Positions 27,734 through 37,402 of a stretch of DNA of 64,000 nt are shown here, in pieces. The notes beneath the pieces are model-generated. The model ran no database searches. It saw only the letters and a program-made list of their open reading frames with translations, and was not told where the DNA came from. The translations under genes and the position numbers were made by a program. Position 1 is the first letter of the stretch; each line of letters opens with the position of its first letter. Origin of the DNA: Fodinibius sp034521915 (GTDB lineage: Bacteria > Bacteroidota > Rhodothermia > Balneolales > Balneolaceae); the NCBI RefSeq assembly GCF_034521915.1, contig NZ_JAXHLU010000011.1, forward strand, positions 1 through 64,000, in the 5' to 3' direction.

Positions 27734-28981
27734 ATGAGTTACGAGAAGATTACACCACCCGAATCTGGTACTAAAGTTAAAGTAAAAGCTGATGGCTCAC
27801 TCGTTGTCCCTGACAATCCCGTTATCCCTTTTATACAAGGTGACGGCATAGGTATTGATATAACACCTACGATGCGCAAAGTGTTAGACAGTGCTGTTGA
27901 AAAGGCCTATAACGGACAAAAGAAAATCGAATGGTTTGAAATTTATGCCGGAGAAAAAGCCGTTGATTTTTACGGAGAAGATGAGTGGCTTCCAGAGGAT
28001 ACGCTACAAGCCATTGAGGATTATAAAGTTGCCATCAAAGGACCATTAACTACTCCTGTTGGCGGTGGAATTCGCTCATTGAATGTAGCCATTCGTCAGC
28101 AAAAGGATCTTTTTGCCTGCGTGCGCCCGGTGAAGTATTACAAAGGAACGCCAAGTCCGGTTAAGCACCCCGAAAAAACGGATATGGTCATCTTTCGTGA
28201 AAATACCGAGGATATTTATGCCGGCATTGAATATCAGACCGGAACACCTGAAAACGAAAAGTTGAAAGATTTTCTTATCAATGAAATGGGCGTCGATCAG
28301 ATTCGTTTTCCCGATACTACTTCTTTAGGTATTAAGCCGATCTCCGAAGAAGGCACAAAAAGGTTAGTCCGTTCTGCAATTGATTACGCTATTTCTGAGG
28401 GACGTGACAACGTTACGCTGGTTCATAAAGGGAATATCATGAAGTTTACGGAAGGAAGCTTTAAGGACTGGGGATATGAGGTAGCCCGCGAAGAATATGA
28501 TGCTGAAGTCATCGGCGAAGGTCCCTGGTGCAAGCTACCCAACGGTATTGTGATTAAGGATGTGATTGCCGATGCATTCTTGCAGCAGATTCTAACTCGT
28601 CCCGACGAATACGACGTGATTGCTACCATGAACCTGAATGGAGATTATATATCTGATGCTTTGGCTGCATGTGTAGGCGGAATCGGTATTGCACCCGGTG
28701 CCAATATTAACTATAACACCGGATTGGCTGTATTTGAAGCCACGCACGGAACCGCCCCTAAATACACCGGACAGGATAAAGTGAATCCCGGTTCGCTAAT
28801 TCTATCCGGCGTTATTATGCTGCGATATATGGGATGGAGTGAAGCAGCTGATCTCATCGAGAAAGGCATAGAAGCATCCATCATGGATAAACGAGTCACC
28901 TACGATTTCGAACGTCTTATGGATGACGCTACGCTCCTGAAGTGTTCAGAATTTGGAGAAGAGATTATCAAGAATATGTAA
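27734..28981 (+). CDS. icd: Isocitrate dehydrogenase, NADP-dependent
   Basis: TCA-cycle enzyme converting isocitrate to 2-oxoglutarate. Family blocks: VIPFIQGDGIGIDI, AIKGPLTTPVGGGIRSLNVAIRQ (with the substrate-binding Ser), FRENTEDIYAGIEY, VTLVHKGNIMKFTEGSFKDWGYE, DVIATMNLNGDYISDALAACVGGIGIAPGANI and ATHGTAPKYTGQDKVNPGS. The last segment contains the K-Y-type NADP selectivity region. Length 415 aa, as E. coli Icd. Monocistronic, with a strong terminator downstream. Confidence 0.95.
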   Translation: MSYEKITPPESGTKVKVKADGSLVVPDNPVIPFIQGDGIGIDITPTMRKVLDSAVEKAYNGQKKIEWFEIYAGEKAVDFYGEDEWLPEDTLQAIEDYKVAIKGPLTTPVGGGIRSLNVAIRQQKDLFACVRPVKYYKGTPSPVKHPEKTDMVIFRENTEDIYAGIEYQTGTPENEKLKDFLINEMGVDQIRFPDTTSLGIKPISEEGTKRLVRSAIDYAISEGRDNVTLVHKGNIMKFTEGSFKDWGYEVAREEYDAEVIGEGPWCKLPNGIVIKDVIADAFLQQILTRPDEYDVIATMNLNGDYISDALAACVGGIGIAPGANINYNTGLAVFEATHGTAPKYTGQDKVNPGSLILSGVIMLRYMGWSEAADLIEKGIEASIMDKRVTYDFERLMDDATLLKCSEFGEEIIKNM

Positions 28982-29025
28982 TTTAGTCTTAGCCTGCAAT
29001 TCTTGATAACGCACTAATTTATTTG

Positions 29026-29063
29026 ACGGATAACATCCTACTAAAGGATGTTATCCGTTTTTT
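29026..29063 (+). terminator. Rho-independent terminator after icd
   Basis: Perfect 14-bp stem ACGGATAACATCCT (29026-29039) with AGGATGTTATCCGT (29045-29058), a 5-base loop and a T6 tail. Confidence 0.92.
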
Positions 29064-29278
29064 AAAATAACCACGCCTGACTTACTATTTATTAGCTTGC
29101 AAATCCCTTCATTTCATTTGTTTAATTACAGCTTATTTCTATATTAATTTTATAAATTCATCTATTTTATTCAGAGTAATGATGGAATTACTATATATTA
29201 TCGGCGCTCAAGGCTAATCTACCCCTTATCTATAGATATTTATTACCCCTCATTTATAATTCTTAATGAGAGGGAAAT

Positions 29279-30499
29279 ATGTCTACTAAGATTAGATTCA
29301 TAATTAACACTTACCAGAATTCGAAGTGGTTCCTGCTGTTTGGATCACTTTCTATTCTAATTTTGACTGCTGCCGCATGTTCGGATACTGATATAATCTC
29401 GACTGATGAGCTTGATACTATCAGCGTGATAGAGAGCAAAAGTCCGAACTCACCTGCCTCAAACGAGGGACCGTACAGCGATTTTTCAGCAGTCGCATTC
29501 GACATCGATGCTGTTTCTGATGGAAGTATATTGGTTACGTACAACAACGTAATCAAGGAAATAAGAAAAAATAAGGTCAATACCGTTACCACTCTGCCTA
29601 CGGCAAATGGTTCTCCCATTACTGGTATAAGCGATATTGGCAGGGGCAACTTCTTTGCTATCAGCGGTCGTGTCTTTTCTAATGATCAGGAAGCCATTTT
29701 ATGGCGTGTATCCCGGGGAGAAGCTCGAAAAATATCAGATATTCAGGCCTTTGAAGAAGCCCAGGATCCGGATGCCCAAATCTATGATCCACGATGCAAT
29801 AATGTCTTCCCATTTGTGGCAGGTCCGCAATCTGATCCATATCATATTACAACACTCAATGGACGAGAAGTCCTTATAGCCGATGCCGCCGGAAATACGC
29901 TGCTCTCGGCAAAAACGGATGGCTCCATAGATTGGGTGGCCCTGTTTCCTCCTGCTGTGGATGATCAGGGAAATATTCCGACCGTTCCGATCACGCTCAA
30001 CAATGGAGAGGTAATATCCTGTAAAGCCCAACCCGTACCCACATCGGTGGCGGTTGGACCAGACGGCGCGTACTACGTGGGGGAACTGACAGGCACACCG
30101 GCTCAACCGGGCTGGTCTCGCATCTGGCGTGTTGAATCGGACGCCATGAATACGGTATGTCCCTCGGATGATTGCACGTTGGCTGTTACCGGTCTTACCT
30201 CGATCATTGACCTAACATTCGGTCCCGATGGCATGCTTTACGTGGCCGAATATGACAAAAATAGCTGGTTGAGTCTTTTTGGTGGAACTCCAGCAGGAGG
30301 TGCCATAAAAAAATGTGACGTATCGAATATTCCCACGAGCAGCAATAAGGGATGTGTAATTGTGGAAGAGGCCGGGATATATCCCGACCTTCCCCTGCCA
30401 TCAGCACTGACATTTGATAAATGGGGTAATCTCTGGAGCCTGTTGGATAACCTGGGTACTATTGGAAATCCTACCGTACGTAAAATTTCTCTGCCATAG
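29279..30499 (+). CDS. ScyD/ScyE-like beta-propeller lipoprotein
   Basis: A 406-aa lipoprotein (lipobox AAA-C34) with NHL-type propeller repeats: FDIDAVSDGSILVT, PTSVAVGPDGAYYVGELTGTP, WSRIWRV, IDLTFGPDGMLYVAEYDKNSW and LPSALTFDKWGNLW. The block PTSVAVGPDGAYYVGELTG matches the ScyD/ScyE family, named after the scytonemin cluster but widespread without it. It probably acts outside the membrane; substrate unknown. Monocistronic, with upstream and downstream terminators. No other scytonemin genes are nearby, so that pathway is not suggested. Confidence 0.78.
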   Translation: MSTKIRFIINTYQNSKWFLLFGSLSILILTAAACSDTDIISTDELDTISVIESKSPNSPASNEGPYSDFSAVAFDIDAVSDGSILVTYNNVIKEIRKNKVNTVTTLPTANGSPITGISDIGRGNFFAISGRVFSNDQEAILWRVSRGEARKISDIQAFEEAQDPDAQIYDPRCNNVFPFVAGPQSDPYHITTLNGREVLIADAAGNTLLSAKTDGSIDWVALFPPAVDDQGNIPTVPITLNNGEVISCKAQPVPTSVAVGPDGAYYVGELTGTPAQPGWSRIWRVESDAMNTVCPSDDCTLAVTGLTSIIDLTFGPDGMLYVAEYDKNSWLSLFGGTPAGGAIKKCDVSNIPTSSNKGCVIVEEAGIYPDLPLPSALTFDKWGNLWSLLDNLGTIGNPTVRKISLP

Positions 30500-30616
30500 G
30501 AGTTAATCCCTTCTTGATCTTGAATGAGCAGGGAATAATATTTCGCTCCAAGTATGTTAGAAGTTTAGAGAAAAAAAATATCTCAAATAAATTACTGATG
30601 ATTTCCTACTAAAACT

Positions 30617-30652
30617 AAACCCCGCAAAATTCACTAAAATTTTGCGGGGTTT
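30617..30652. terminator. Bidirectional terminator between convergent genes
   Basis: Perfect 14-bp stem AAACCCCGCAAAAT (30617-30630) with ATTTTGCGGGGTTT (30639-30652) and an 8-base loop. A-rich and T-rich flanks allow function in both directions. Confidence 0.88.
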
Positions 30653-30679
30653 CTTATTTATTTAATTGGCCTAAGTTAA

Positions 30680-31231
30680 CTAAAACTTACTGAACGCTTT
30701 CGAATCTTTCATCGCATTCCAGGCTTTTTCATGAGCGCCCAGCCGTTTTCCAATGCGTTTAATAAGCTCATCCTTGGGAACGCTAACCTCCGCAAAGCCA
30801 TAGACACTTTCATATCCCTCCGTTCTTTTCACCTCTGTTTTACCTGTTTCAACAAGAGGGTCAACAGCATTCTTGACCCTACGAAGCGCCATCAGAAATT
30901 TTGCTTCATCTAATCCTGATTCACTTCCATATTCTACGAGTGCCTCAGAACGTATTTGTTCGAGCTTATCGGATACCGAAGATTTCAGCTCTTTAACAGC
31001 CCAGGATTTCGCTTTTTCAATAGATGCTGCCGAGTCACTGTCAATAGCTGTGGAATAGGCAAAAAGTTTTTCTTCATCAGAAACAAATTCCTGCTGTGGG
31101 TACCATGATGGGTAATTTGACACCTCTTTCTGAGGTTCATCTTGTAGTTCTGCCATTTCTGCCGAGCCAGAACAAGAAATAAATAATCCCACTAAGCCCA
31201 ATACCGCTATTGATAAAATAATATGCCGCAT
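30680..31231 (-). CDS. LPP20-like lipoprotein
   Basis: A 183-aa lipoprotein (lipobox FIS-C20) with an LPP20-type helical/beta domain: YPSWYPQQ, LFAYSTAIDSDSAASIEKAKSWAVKELKSSVSDKLEQI, VYGFAEVSVPKDELI. It is the last gene of the leftward run from the ECF sigma gene, 16 bp after htrA. Such proteins often sit in the outer membrane; role unknown. Downstream is the terminator at 30617-30652. Confidence 0.72.
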   Translation of the reverse strand: MRHIILSIAVLGLVGLFISCSGSAEMAELQDEPQKEVSNYPSWYPQQEFVSDEEKLFAYSTAIDSDSAASIEKAKSWAVKELKSSVSDKLEQIRSEALVEYGSESGLDEAKFLMALRRVKNAVDPLVETGKTEVKRTEGYESVYGFAEVSVPKDELIKRIGKRLGAHEKAWNAMKDSKAFSKF

Positions 31232-31247
31232 TAAATTAATACCTAAA

Positions 31248-32793
31248 CTATTTGGATTGTATGGTTTTTATGTTTCCATTCTGTGCCTGTACTTCAAAAG
31301 AATAGTCTTGCGCAGACCCAGAATTTTGCGCTATAAAATGCTTCAAAGATTGCAGATCTTCAACTTTATGGCCGTTAACTTTTAAGATTGTATCTCCTTC
31401 TTCTAATCCCATGCTATCAGCATGCGATCCGTTTACTACATCTATTACAATCAATTTATATTGTCCCTGTTCAGAATTACCAATAGCCATAATCCGAAAC
31501 CCTAAATCAAAAGCAGCAAACTCAACTTCGCGGGCTCCCTCTTCGTTATCCATTTCCTGATCTCTTTGTTGTGGCTCAACAGACTCTCTACGATCTTGTT
31601 GACGATCAGCAAGTTCTTCCTCCTCCCGCTCCAGCATTCCCAGCACTACTTGCTTTTTGATCTCTTTACCTTCTCTATAAATTTCGAGTTCAACGATATC
31701 TCCGGGATTCAATACCGCAATCTTCTGCTGAAGCTGATTAGATTCATTCACCTTCTCTCCGTTGACGCTTAAAATAACATCATTAGCACGGAGTCCGTGT
31801 TTTTCTGCCGCACTTCCGGGTGTTATTCCTGATATGATATACCCCCCGAATGCTATCCATATCTAACTGCTCAGCCATACTGGCATCAACACTTACAATC
31901 GTTACACCAAGCAGTGCACGTCGCACATGTCCATATTCAATAATATCTTCGGCAACTTTTGATGCCAGGTTAGAAGGCACTGCAAATCCATAACCCTGGT
32001 AACTGCCACTTTGGGATGCTATGGCCGTATTCACTCCAATAAGCTCACCGCTGGTATTTACCAGTGCCCCACCGCTGTTCCCCTTGTTAATAGCGGCATC
32101 TGTTTGGATAAAACTCTCTACCCGCATCTGATCATCAATAATCTGAACATCTCGACTTAAGGCACTTACAATACCCGCCGTAACAGTTGATCGGAGTCTA
32201 AAAGGATTCCCAATAGCAAGGACCCACTCACCCACGCCTACTTTATCAGAATTACCAATAGTAATAGCAGGTAATCCCCGGGCATCAATTTTCAAAACGG
32301 CCAAATCTGTCGTAGGATCCTGCCCGACAATCCGTCCCTTAAACGCACGCTTGTCATTAAGAACAACTTCAATTTCATCATTTACGGCTCCATCAATAAC
32401 GTGATTATTGGTAAGGATATAGCCATCACTGCTTATAAGGATTCCAGACCCAACAGTTCGAGCTCGTTTAGGTAACATATCCCCCCAAAAGCTGTCCTCC
32501 TCATGAAATTCATCATCCGGCATATCGCTTCTTGAAAAAGGAACAGTGGTTTCAATATAAACCACCATTGGCGTAACTCGTTCAGCTACACGTTCAAAAA
32601 GGAACCGGGCATCAAGTTTTTCCAGCTGTTCATTGGTAAAAAGAGGCTTAGAACTGTGCTTGACTTCCGTAATTGCAACATCGGCTCGATCATCAACGGG
32701 ACTGTAAAAGCTGTAGAAAGCGAATAAAGTACCTGCAACAATCCCAATAAGGATGAGAAGGACGCCGCTTAAATATCGATTACGAAATCTCAT
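31248..32793 (-). pseudogene. HtrA/DegP-type periplasmic serine protease, frameshifted in first PDZ
   Basis: Envelope protein quality-control protease. A signal anchor (about 9-30) is followed by a trypsin-like domain with the triad His131 (LTNNHVID), Asp163 (DPTTDLAVLKI) and Ser240 (NKGNSGGALVN). The first frame ends at 31783 inside PDZ1, and the remainder of PDZ1 plus PDZ2 (DTILKVNGHKVEDL) is read in the second frame from about 31830 to 31248. Removing one G from the G6 run (31842-31847, complement) gives ...GYIISGITPGSAAEKHGLRANDVILSVNG and a ~514-aa HtrA. Starts 2 bp after recO. Confidence 0.85.
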
Positions 32794-32795
32794 AA

Positions 32796-33533
32796 CTACT
32801 CCTGTAATATTTGTTCAAAGATGGCATCTGATTTTCGAGCCTTAAGTCCTTCCACATGATATTTTAAATATCTATCAAGGTGCTCAATCAGCTGTCGCAG
32901 TTCACCGGTTTCAAAATTTATATCAAATAATATAGAACTTTTGGCCAGCAGTGCTATCCGTATGTAGGAAAACTGGTTTGAAGTTAATTTATATGAATGC
33001 GATGAAACTTGTTCATTAGTAACCAAACCAGATTCGAGGTTCAAATAGTTCGTTTTCTGGTCTCCATTATTCGTATCCAGCTGAAGTCCTATACCTGTTA
33101 ACTCAGCCAAACGAATTTGAATATACGGAAAAAGTTTCGGGGGATGCACTTCAGCAGAATTCAACCAGCTGAGCATCTTCTTTGTGAAGATAAAAAGCGG
33201 CTCATTTATTTCATCATCGTGCAGCAGCTGACTGATGAGCTCGATAGCTGAAGTCATGGTGGCCATCTTCTCAAAATCGGACCGTAAATTCTTATTCTTT
33301 ACTGAGTAGCTGGCCTCTGAGAGAATCTGTACCGATCTGGAAGATTTGTAATAATAAACGACATCCAGAATATTGCCAATTTCTATAAGCCCTGAGAATT
33401 TACTTTTGGGCTTCTTTACGCCTCGAACCATCAGGGCAATTTTACCGTGTTCAAGGGTAAAAGCCGTAACAATTTTACTGGACTCTTGGAAATCAACAGA
33501 TTTGAATATTATTGCTTCGGTATGGGTAATCAT
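32796..33533 (-). CDS. recO: DNA repair protein RecO
   Basis: Loads RecA onto SSB-coated ssDNA in the RecFOR pathway. The N-terminal OB fold is clear (ITHTEAIIFKSVDFQESSKIVTAFTLEHGKIALMVRGVKKPKSK) followed by the helical domain. The zinc-finger cysteines of many RecO proteins are absent. Length 245 aa is normal. It is embedded between the anti-sigma gene and htrA, with a 2-bp gap to the latter, so transcription may be tied to the ECF sigma operon. Interestingly RecBCD is also encoded in this window. Confidence 0.9.
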   Translation of the reverse strand: MITHTEAIIFKSVDFQESSKIVTAFTLEHGKIALMVRGVKKPKSKFSGLIEIGNILDVVYYYKSSRSVQILSEASYSVKNKNLRSDFEKMATMTSAIELISQLLHDDEINEPLFIFTKKMLSWLNSAEVHPPKLFPYIQIRLAELTGIGLQLDTNNGDQKTNYLNLESGLVTNEQVSSHSYKLTSNQFSYIRIALLAKSSILFDINFETGELRQLIEHLDRYLKYHVEGLKARKSDAIFEQILQE

Positions 33534-33603
33534 CCTCTATCCATTTAAATCATAATCCATCAGATAGAGAAGTATAGAAGCTTTAAGGCTGAAAAAACAG
33601 TAC

Positions 33604-34287
33604 TTAATTTCCCGATCCTGTAAGTTGAATAGATTTGACTCTATTGTTTTGAATATTCGAATCTTGAATAAGCTGCAACCTTTCAGTAGATCTCTGTAGA
33701 ATAGTTTGGAACTGCTCTTGTTGATTTGAGAATTGATCCTCAAAGCGAAGAATATCCTCGCGGTCAACCCAAGGATCAATGTTACTGGTTTCGGGAGTAG
33801 CTGTAGTGGGTTGTCTTTGCATATTACTGCCGGCAAATTGTGTAGAACTTGATCCGTCATTACCGGTACTTACCTGATTAATATCCTGTGCTTGTGTAGC
33901 AGGCGATGAAACAGAAGCCGCAGCCGTTTGCTGAGAATTGTTAGACTTCGCCCCCTCACTGTCAATAAATAGCCAAGCTCCTCCGGCCGTAATAGTTAGC
34001 GCCAGTGTTGCAGCAACAGCATATTTGTAGGCCGGCTTAAAGGTTTTATTCTGTTTTCGATTTTTCTCAGCCTGTTCAGCTGCCTTTTTCTTTACAGCTT
34101 CGGTAACATGAGATGGCGGCTCAACCTCGGGCAACTGGTCGAGCTTTTTGAGGGTCTGCCGCATACTCTCAACTTCAATAAGCAGATCCTCATCCTCCAT
34201 CATAGCACGTTCCATGAGCAGTTCTTCAGAAGGATCCATCTCCTTCATCAGGTACCGAATGCAATCATTATTATCCTCGTTCCGCAT
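33604..34287 (-). CDS. Putative membrane anti-sigma factor
   Basis: Inhibitor of the ECF sigma factor encoded just upstream. The start at 34287 (MRNEDNNDCIRYLMKEMDPSEELLMERAMMEDEDLLIEV) overlaps the sigma stop by 17 bp, which indicates translational coupling. An N-terminal helical anti-sigma domain (about 1-65) is followed by one membrane helix (about 96-112) and a Ser/Gln/Thr-rich periplasmic part. About 227 aa. No zinc ligands seen. A possible earlier ATG at 34320 overlaps sigma more and is less likely. Role is inferred from position and topology. Confidence 0.78.
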   Translation of the reverse strand: MRNEDNNDCIRYLMKEMDPSEELLMERAMMEDEDLLIEVESMRQTLKKLDQLPEVEPPSHVTEAVKKKAAEQAEKNRKQNKTFKPAYKYAVAATLALTITAGGAWLFIDSEGAKSNNSQQTAAASVSSPATQAQDINQVSTGNDGSSSTQFAGSNMQRQPTTATPETSNIDPWVDREDILRFEDQFSNQQEQFQTILQRSTERLQLIQDSNIQNNRVKSIQLTGSGN

Positions 34288-34918
34288 AACTATTCTCTTC
34301 TTGTTCTTTTTCTTTATCAAAAAGTTTTCGAAGATTTATGAGCGCGTACCGCATACGTCCCAGTGCGGTGTTAATGGAAACATCTGTAAGTTCTGCAATT
34401 TCTTTAAACGGCATTTCATAATAATGTCGCAGCATAACTACTTGACGTTGTTCCTTAGGAAGCTCGTCAATATGGCGCATTAAGCTACTTTTCGCCTCAT
34501 CTTTTTCGAGCTGTTCCTGTGCGCTGACTAAATCCTCATCAGGCAAACGATCATAGAAATCAGTGTTTGATTCTTTGTCGTAGTTAGAACTAACGTCCAC
34601 AAACCGTTTTTGTTTTCTTAGATAATCAATTGTTGCATTATGAGCAATACGCATGACCCAGGCGATCCATTTCCCCTGTTCATTGTACGTATCGTCCATT
34701 TTAGTAATCACCTTCGTGAACGTCTCCTGGAAAATATCATCAGCCTTACCGCCATCTTTCACCATACTGTAGATATAAGAGTATATCTTAGTCTGGTGAC
34801 GGTTCATTAATTCACTGAATGCCTGCTCGTCACCGTTCTGACGGTAAAAACGAACCAGATCTTTATCATCCAGCTGCTGATACTTTTTACTTATGTGATT
34901 TGACTGTTCGAGTTTCAT
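34271..34918 (-). CDS. ECF RNA polymerase sigma factor (RpoE-like)
   Basis: Group 4 sigma factor. Region 2 spans about 25-95 (FSELMNRHQTKIYSYIYSMVKDGGKADDIFQETFTKVI, WIAWVMRIAHNATIDYLRKQKR) and region 4 about 140-200 (LPKEQRQVVMLRHYYEMPFKEIAELTDVSINTALGRMRYALINLRKLF). It is the head of a leftward run with an overlapping anti-sigma gene, recO, htrA and an LPP20-like lipoprotein. A Shine-Dalgarno GAGG lies just before the ATG. It probably responds to envelope stress, by analogy with algU-mucA-mucD, and may autoregulate from the gap upstream; no consensus promoter was identified with confidence. Confidence 0.88.
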   Translation of the reverse strand: MKLEQSNHISKKYQQLDDKDLVRFYRQNGDEQAFSELMNRHQTKIYSYIYSMVKDGGKADDIFQETFTKVITKMDDTYNEQGKWIAWVMRIAHNATIDYLRKQKRFVDVSSNYDKESNTDFYDRLPDEDLVSAQEQLEKDEAKSSLMRHIDELPKEQRQVVMLRHYYEMPFKEIAELTDVSINTALGRMRYALINLRKLFDKEKEQEENSYAERG

Positions 34919-35353
34919 AATAACCTCACGTCTGATTTAAGTAAATTTAGTCATTCCTGCAAGCAATAATTACCTACTCTGCCTACATATTGACCTTAAC
35001 CTCCAATCAGAACAAAATTTTATTTGCAAAGAGTTCATTACCATCGTGTGATGTACTTACGAACTTTACAAGTATATGTTCCTCATCGATTAAGATCAGC
35101 TATCAACATTGCTTATTATAATTGTAAGCGCTGCTTAACCGACTTTCCATCACATGTTAATGTTACAAGAGTATTAGTTGCAATATTTATGCCGAAGCCC
35201 TTTTTACTGACAGAATGCATTATTAATAAGAAAAATAATCTATTATTCACAATATAAAATTCCGATAAATGAACACTATACATCCTATAATATGTTAAAT
35301 ATTCGATTAGTGTGCTAAAAACATAACCCAAGTAGATTAAGATTTACTATGCT
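34919..35353. other. Non-coding AT-rich gap upstream of the ECF sigma gene
   Basis: No gene, RNA or repeat is supported. The 34919-35000 part must contain the promoter of the sigma operon, and the right end the termination region of the leftward uvrC gene. A 77-codon frame on the + strand (35024-35257) has no plausible translation start or protein features. Confidence 0.5.
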
Positions 35354-37219
35354 CTATTCTTCTTCAGATGATGAGTCATGAAAGTATTGATATACTTTCT
35401 GACCGGTCTTTTCCCCTACTTCTTCCTGTAAATCTTCAAGTTCAGCATTCTGCACTGATTTAACAGAGCCAAATTCTTTTAGCAACTGTTGTGCCGTCTT
35501 CTTACCAATGCCATTGATCTGAGTAAGCTCTGTTTTAATTGTCCGTTTTGAACGCTTATTACGATGAAAGGATACCGCAAAGCGATGGGCCTCATCTCTC
35601 ACTTTCTGCAATAGTTTAAGGGCCGACGATTTTTTAGGAATCATGATAGCATTAGATTTTTCCGGCACAAATACTTCCTCCAGTCGCTTAGCCAGTCCAA
35701 TAATTTCGCATTCACCGTAAAACCCAATCTTTTTAAGAGCATCAACCGCACTGCTAAGCTGTCCTTTCCCGCCGTCAACAACAATTAAATCTGGTATTTG
35801 CTGCTTTTCATCCATAACTCTTTTATAACGACGGCTTAACACTTCTTTCATCGAAGCAAAATCATCCGGTCCCTCCACAGTTTTGATATTGAATCGCTTG
35901 TATTCACTCTTTTTAGGACGCGCATCCACAAAGCAAACCATCGAGGCAACCGGATCGCTGCCCTGCAAATTGGAGTTATCAAAACATTCAATACGTCGGG
36001 GTAACTGCTGCAGGTTGAGCTGTTCCTTAAGCTCTTTAACCGAATGCGGAATTCGTTTCTGTGCTGCTTTCTCTTTTTCAAGCTTCCGTTCACCCAATAG
36101 GTATTTCGCATTTGAAAGCGCCATGCGAATCATCTTGGCTTTTTCTCCCCGTTGTGGACGATGGATCCGTACTTTTTTACCTCGTTCCTCCCAAAGATAC
36201 TGTGCCAATGGTTCCTCATTTACCAACTCGTCACTTACGTACACCTCATCGGGAATGCCCCCCGCATGCTGACCCGTATAGTAATCCTCAACAAATGACT
36301 GCAACATCTCTCCTTTTTCGAGGTGCTTAATATTCTTCAAAAATCGATGAAACTTGCTGATTAGCTTTCCTTCACGAACTTTAAACAGCACTCCGCAAGC
36401 CTCGTTAATCTCCTCATCCACTTTAACAGCAAAGAGATCACGGTCTACCTTCTTATCAGCCACCATCTTCATCTTCTTGCTGTATTTTTTGACGGCTTCA
36501 AGGCTATCACGAATTTGTGCGGCCTGCTCAAATTCCAGCGCATCCGAGGCAATAGACATCTCCTCTTTAAGATCACGGATTAGCGCATCCGTTCGGCCAT
36601 TGAGCATCCGTTCCACCTTATCAATCGTCGCCTGATACTTTTCCAGATCCCAATCACCGGAACAGCTTTCAAGATAATCATCAAAACAGGAATGCCACTT
36701 GGGAGGACCCTTGGTGCGATCAATATTTTTGCGGGATACCGCACAGGTGCATAAATCAAAGGCCTTACGAATAGTATCGAGCATGCGTTTCATGTGCGTC
36801 ACGCTGTCATAAGGACCGTAGTATTTGCTACCGTCATTGATAACCGTGCGGGTGGGATATACACGCGGACGCTCGTCGTTAGTCACACAGATATACGGAT
36901 ACGATTTATCATCTCTATACAAAATATTGTAGCGAGGATGATGCTTTTTAATCAAATTATTTTCAAGGATAAGTGCTTCGGCCTCAGAATCTGTAACAAT
37001 TACCTCAAGGTCCTCAATCTTCCCTATCATCACCCGAATACGCCCATCGTGATCACTGGAATCCTGAAAATAGGAACGCACCCTGTTGCGAAGCCGTTTG
37101 GCCTTGCCTATATAAAGCAAGCGTTCTTTTTTATCCTTAAACATATAAACTCCGGGTGAAAGCGGCAGATTGTCAACTTTCTCCCGGACATCCACCTCGG
37201 TATTGTCATTATCACTCAT
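35354..37219 (-). CDS. uvrC: Excinuclease ABC subunit C
   Basis: Dual-incision nuclease of nucleotide excision repair. GIY-YIG domain (LPLSPGVYMFKDKKERLLYIGKAKRLRNRVRSYF), UVR motif (DALEFEQAAQIRDSLEAV), RNase H-like endonuclease (ECFDNSNLQGSDPVASMVCFVDARPKKSEYKRF, DLIVVDGGKGQLSSAV, HRFAVSFHR) and C-terminal helix-hairpin-helix (INGIGKKTAQQLLKEFGSV). 621 aa, full length and intact. Single gene; uvrA/uvrB are not in the window. Confidence 0.95.
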   Translation of the reverse strand: MSDNDNTEVDVREKVDNLPLSPGVYMFKDKKERLLYIGKAKRLRNRVRSYFQDSSDHDGRIRVMIGKIEDLEVIVTDSEAEALILENNLIKKHHPRYNILYRDDKSYPYICVTNDERPRVYPTRTVINDGSKYYGPYDSVTHMKRMLDTIRKAFDLCTCAVSRKNIDRTKGPPKWHSCFDDYLESCSGDWDLEKYQATIDKVERMLNGRTDALIRDLKEEMSIASDALEFEQAAQIRDSLEAVKKYSKKMKMVADKKVDRDLFAVKVDEEINEACGVLFKVREGKLISKFHRFLKNIKHLEKGEMLQSFVEDYYTGQHAGGIPDEVYVSDELVNEEPLAQYLWEERGKKVRIHRPQRGEKAKMIRMALSNAKYLLGERKLEKEKAAQKRIPHSVKELKEQLNLQQLPRRIECFDNSNLQGSDPVASMVCFVDARPKKSEYKRFNIKTVEGPDDFASMKEVLSRRYKRVMDEKQQIPDLIVVDGGKGQLSSAVDALKKIGFYGECEIIGLAKRLEEVFVPEKSNAIMIPKKSSALKLLQKVRDEAHRFAVSFHRNKRSKRTIKTELTQINGIGKKTAQQLLKEFGSVKSVQNAELEDLQEEVGEKTGQKVYQYFHDSSSEEE

Positions 37220-37402
37220 TCTAAAAAACCTTAAATTCTACTGATCAAAAGACACCTGTAAACTTACTGATACTGACGCTTGATTAGAAACCAATACATC
37301 TTAATTTGTCAAACTTTATCCTTGCCCTACTTCGATGCTTTACATAAAATCATTAGTTTTGTACGCCTAAAAATATCTTGCAGGCAGATATAATTCACTA
37401 TC

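Noticed and set aside
29279..30499. Scytonemin biosynthesis cluster
   Set aside because: Only a ScyD/ScyE-like propeller is present; no other cluster genes are nearby and the family is widespread.
35024..35257. 77-codon + strand frame in the gap upstream of the sigma gene
   Set aside because: No start context or protein features, and the region is AT-rich non-coding.
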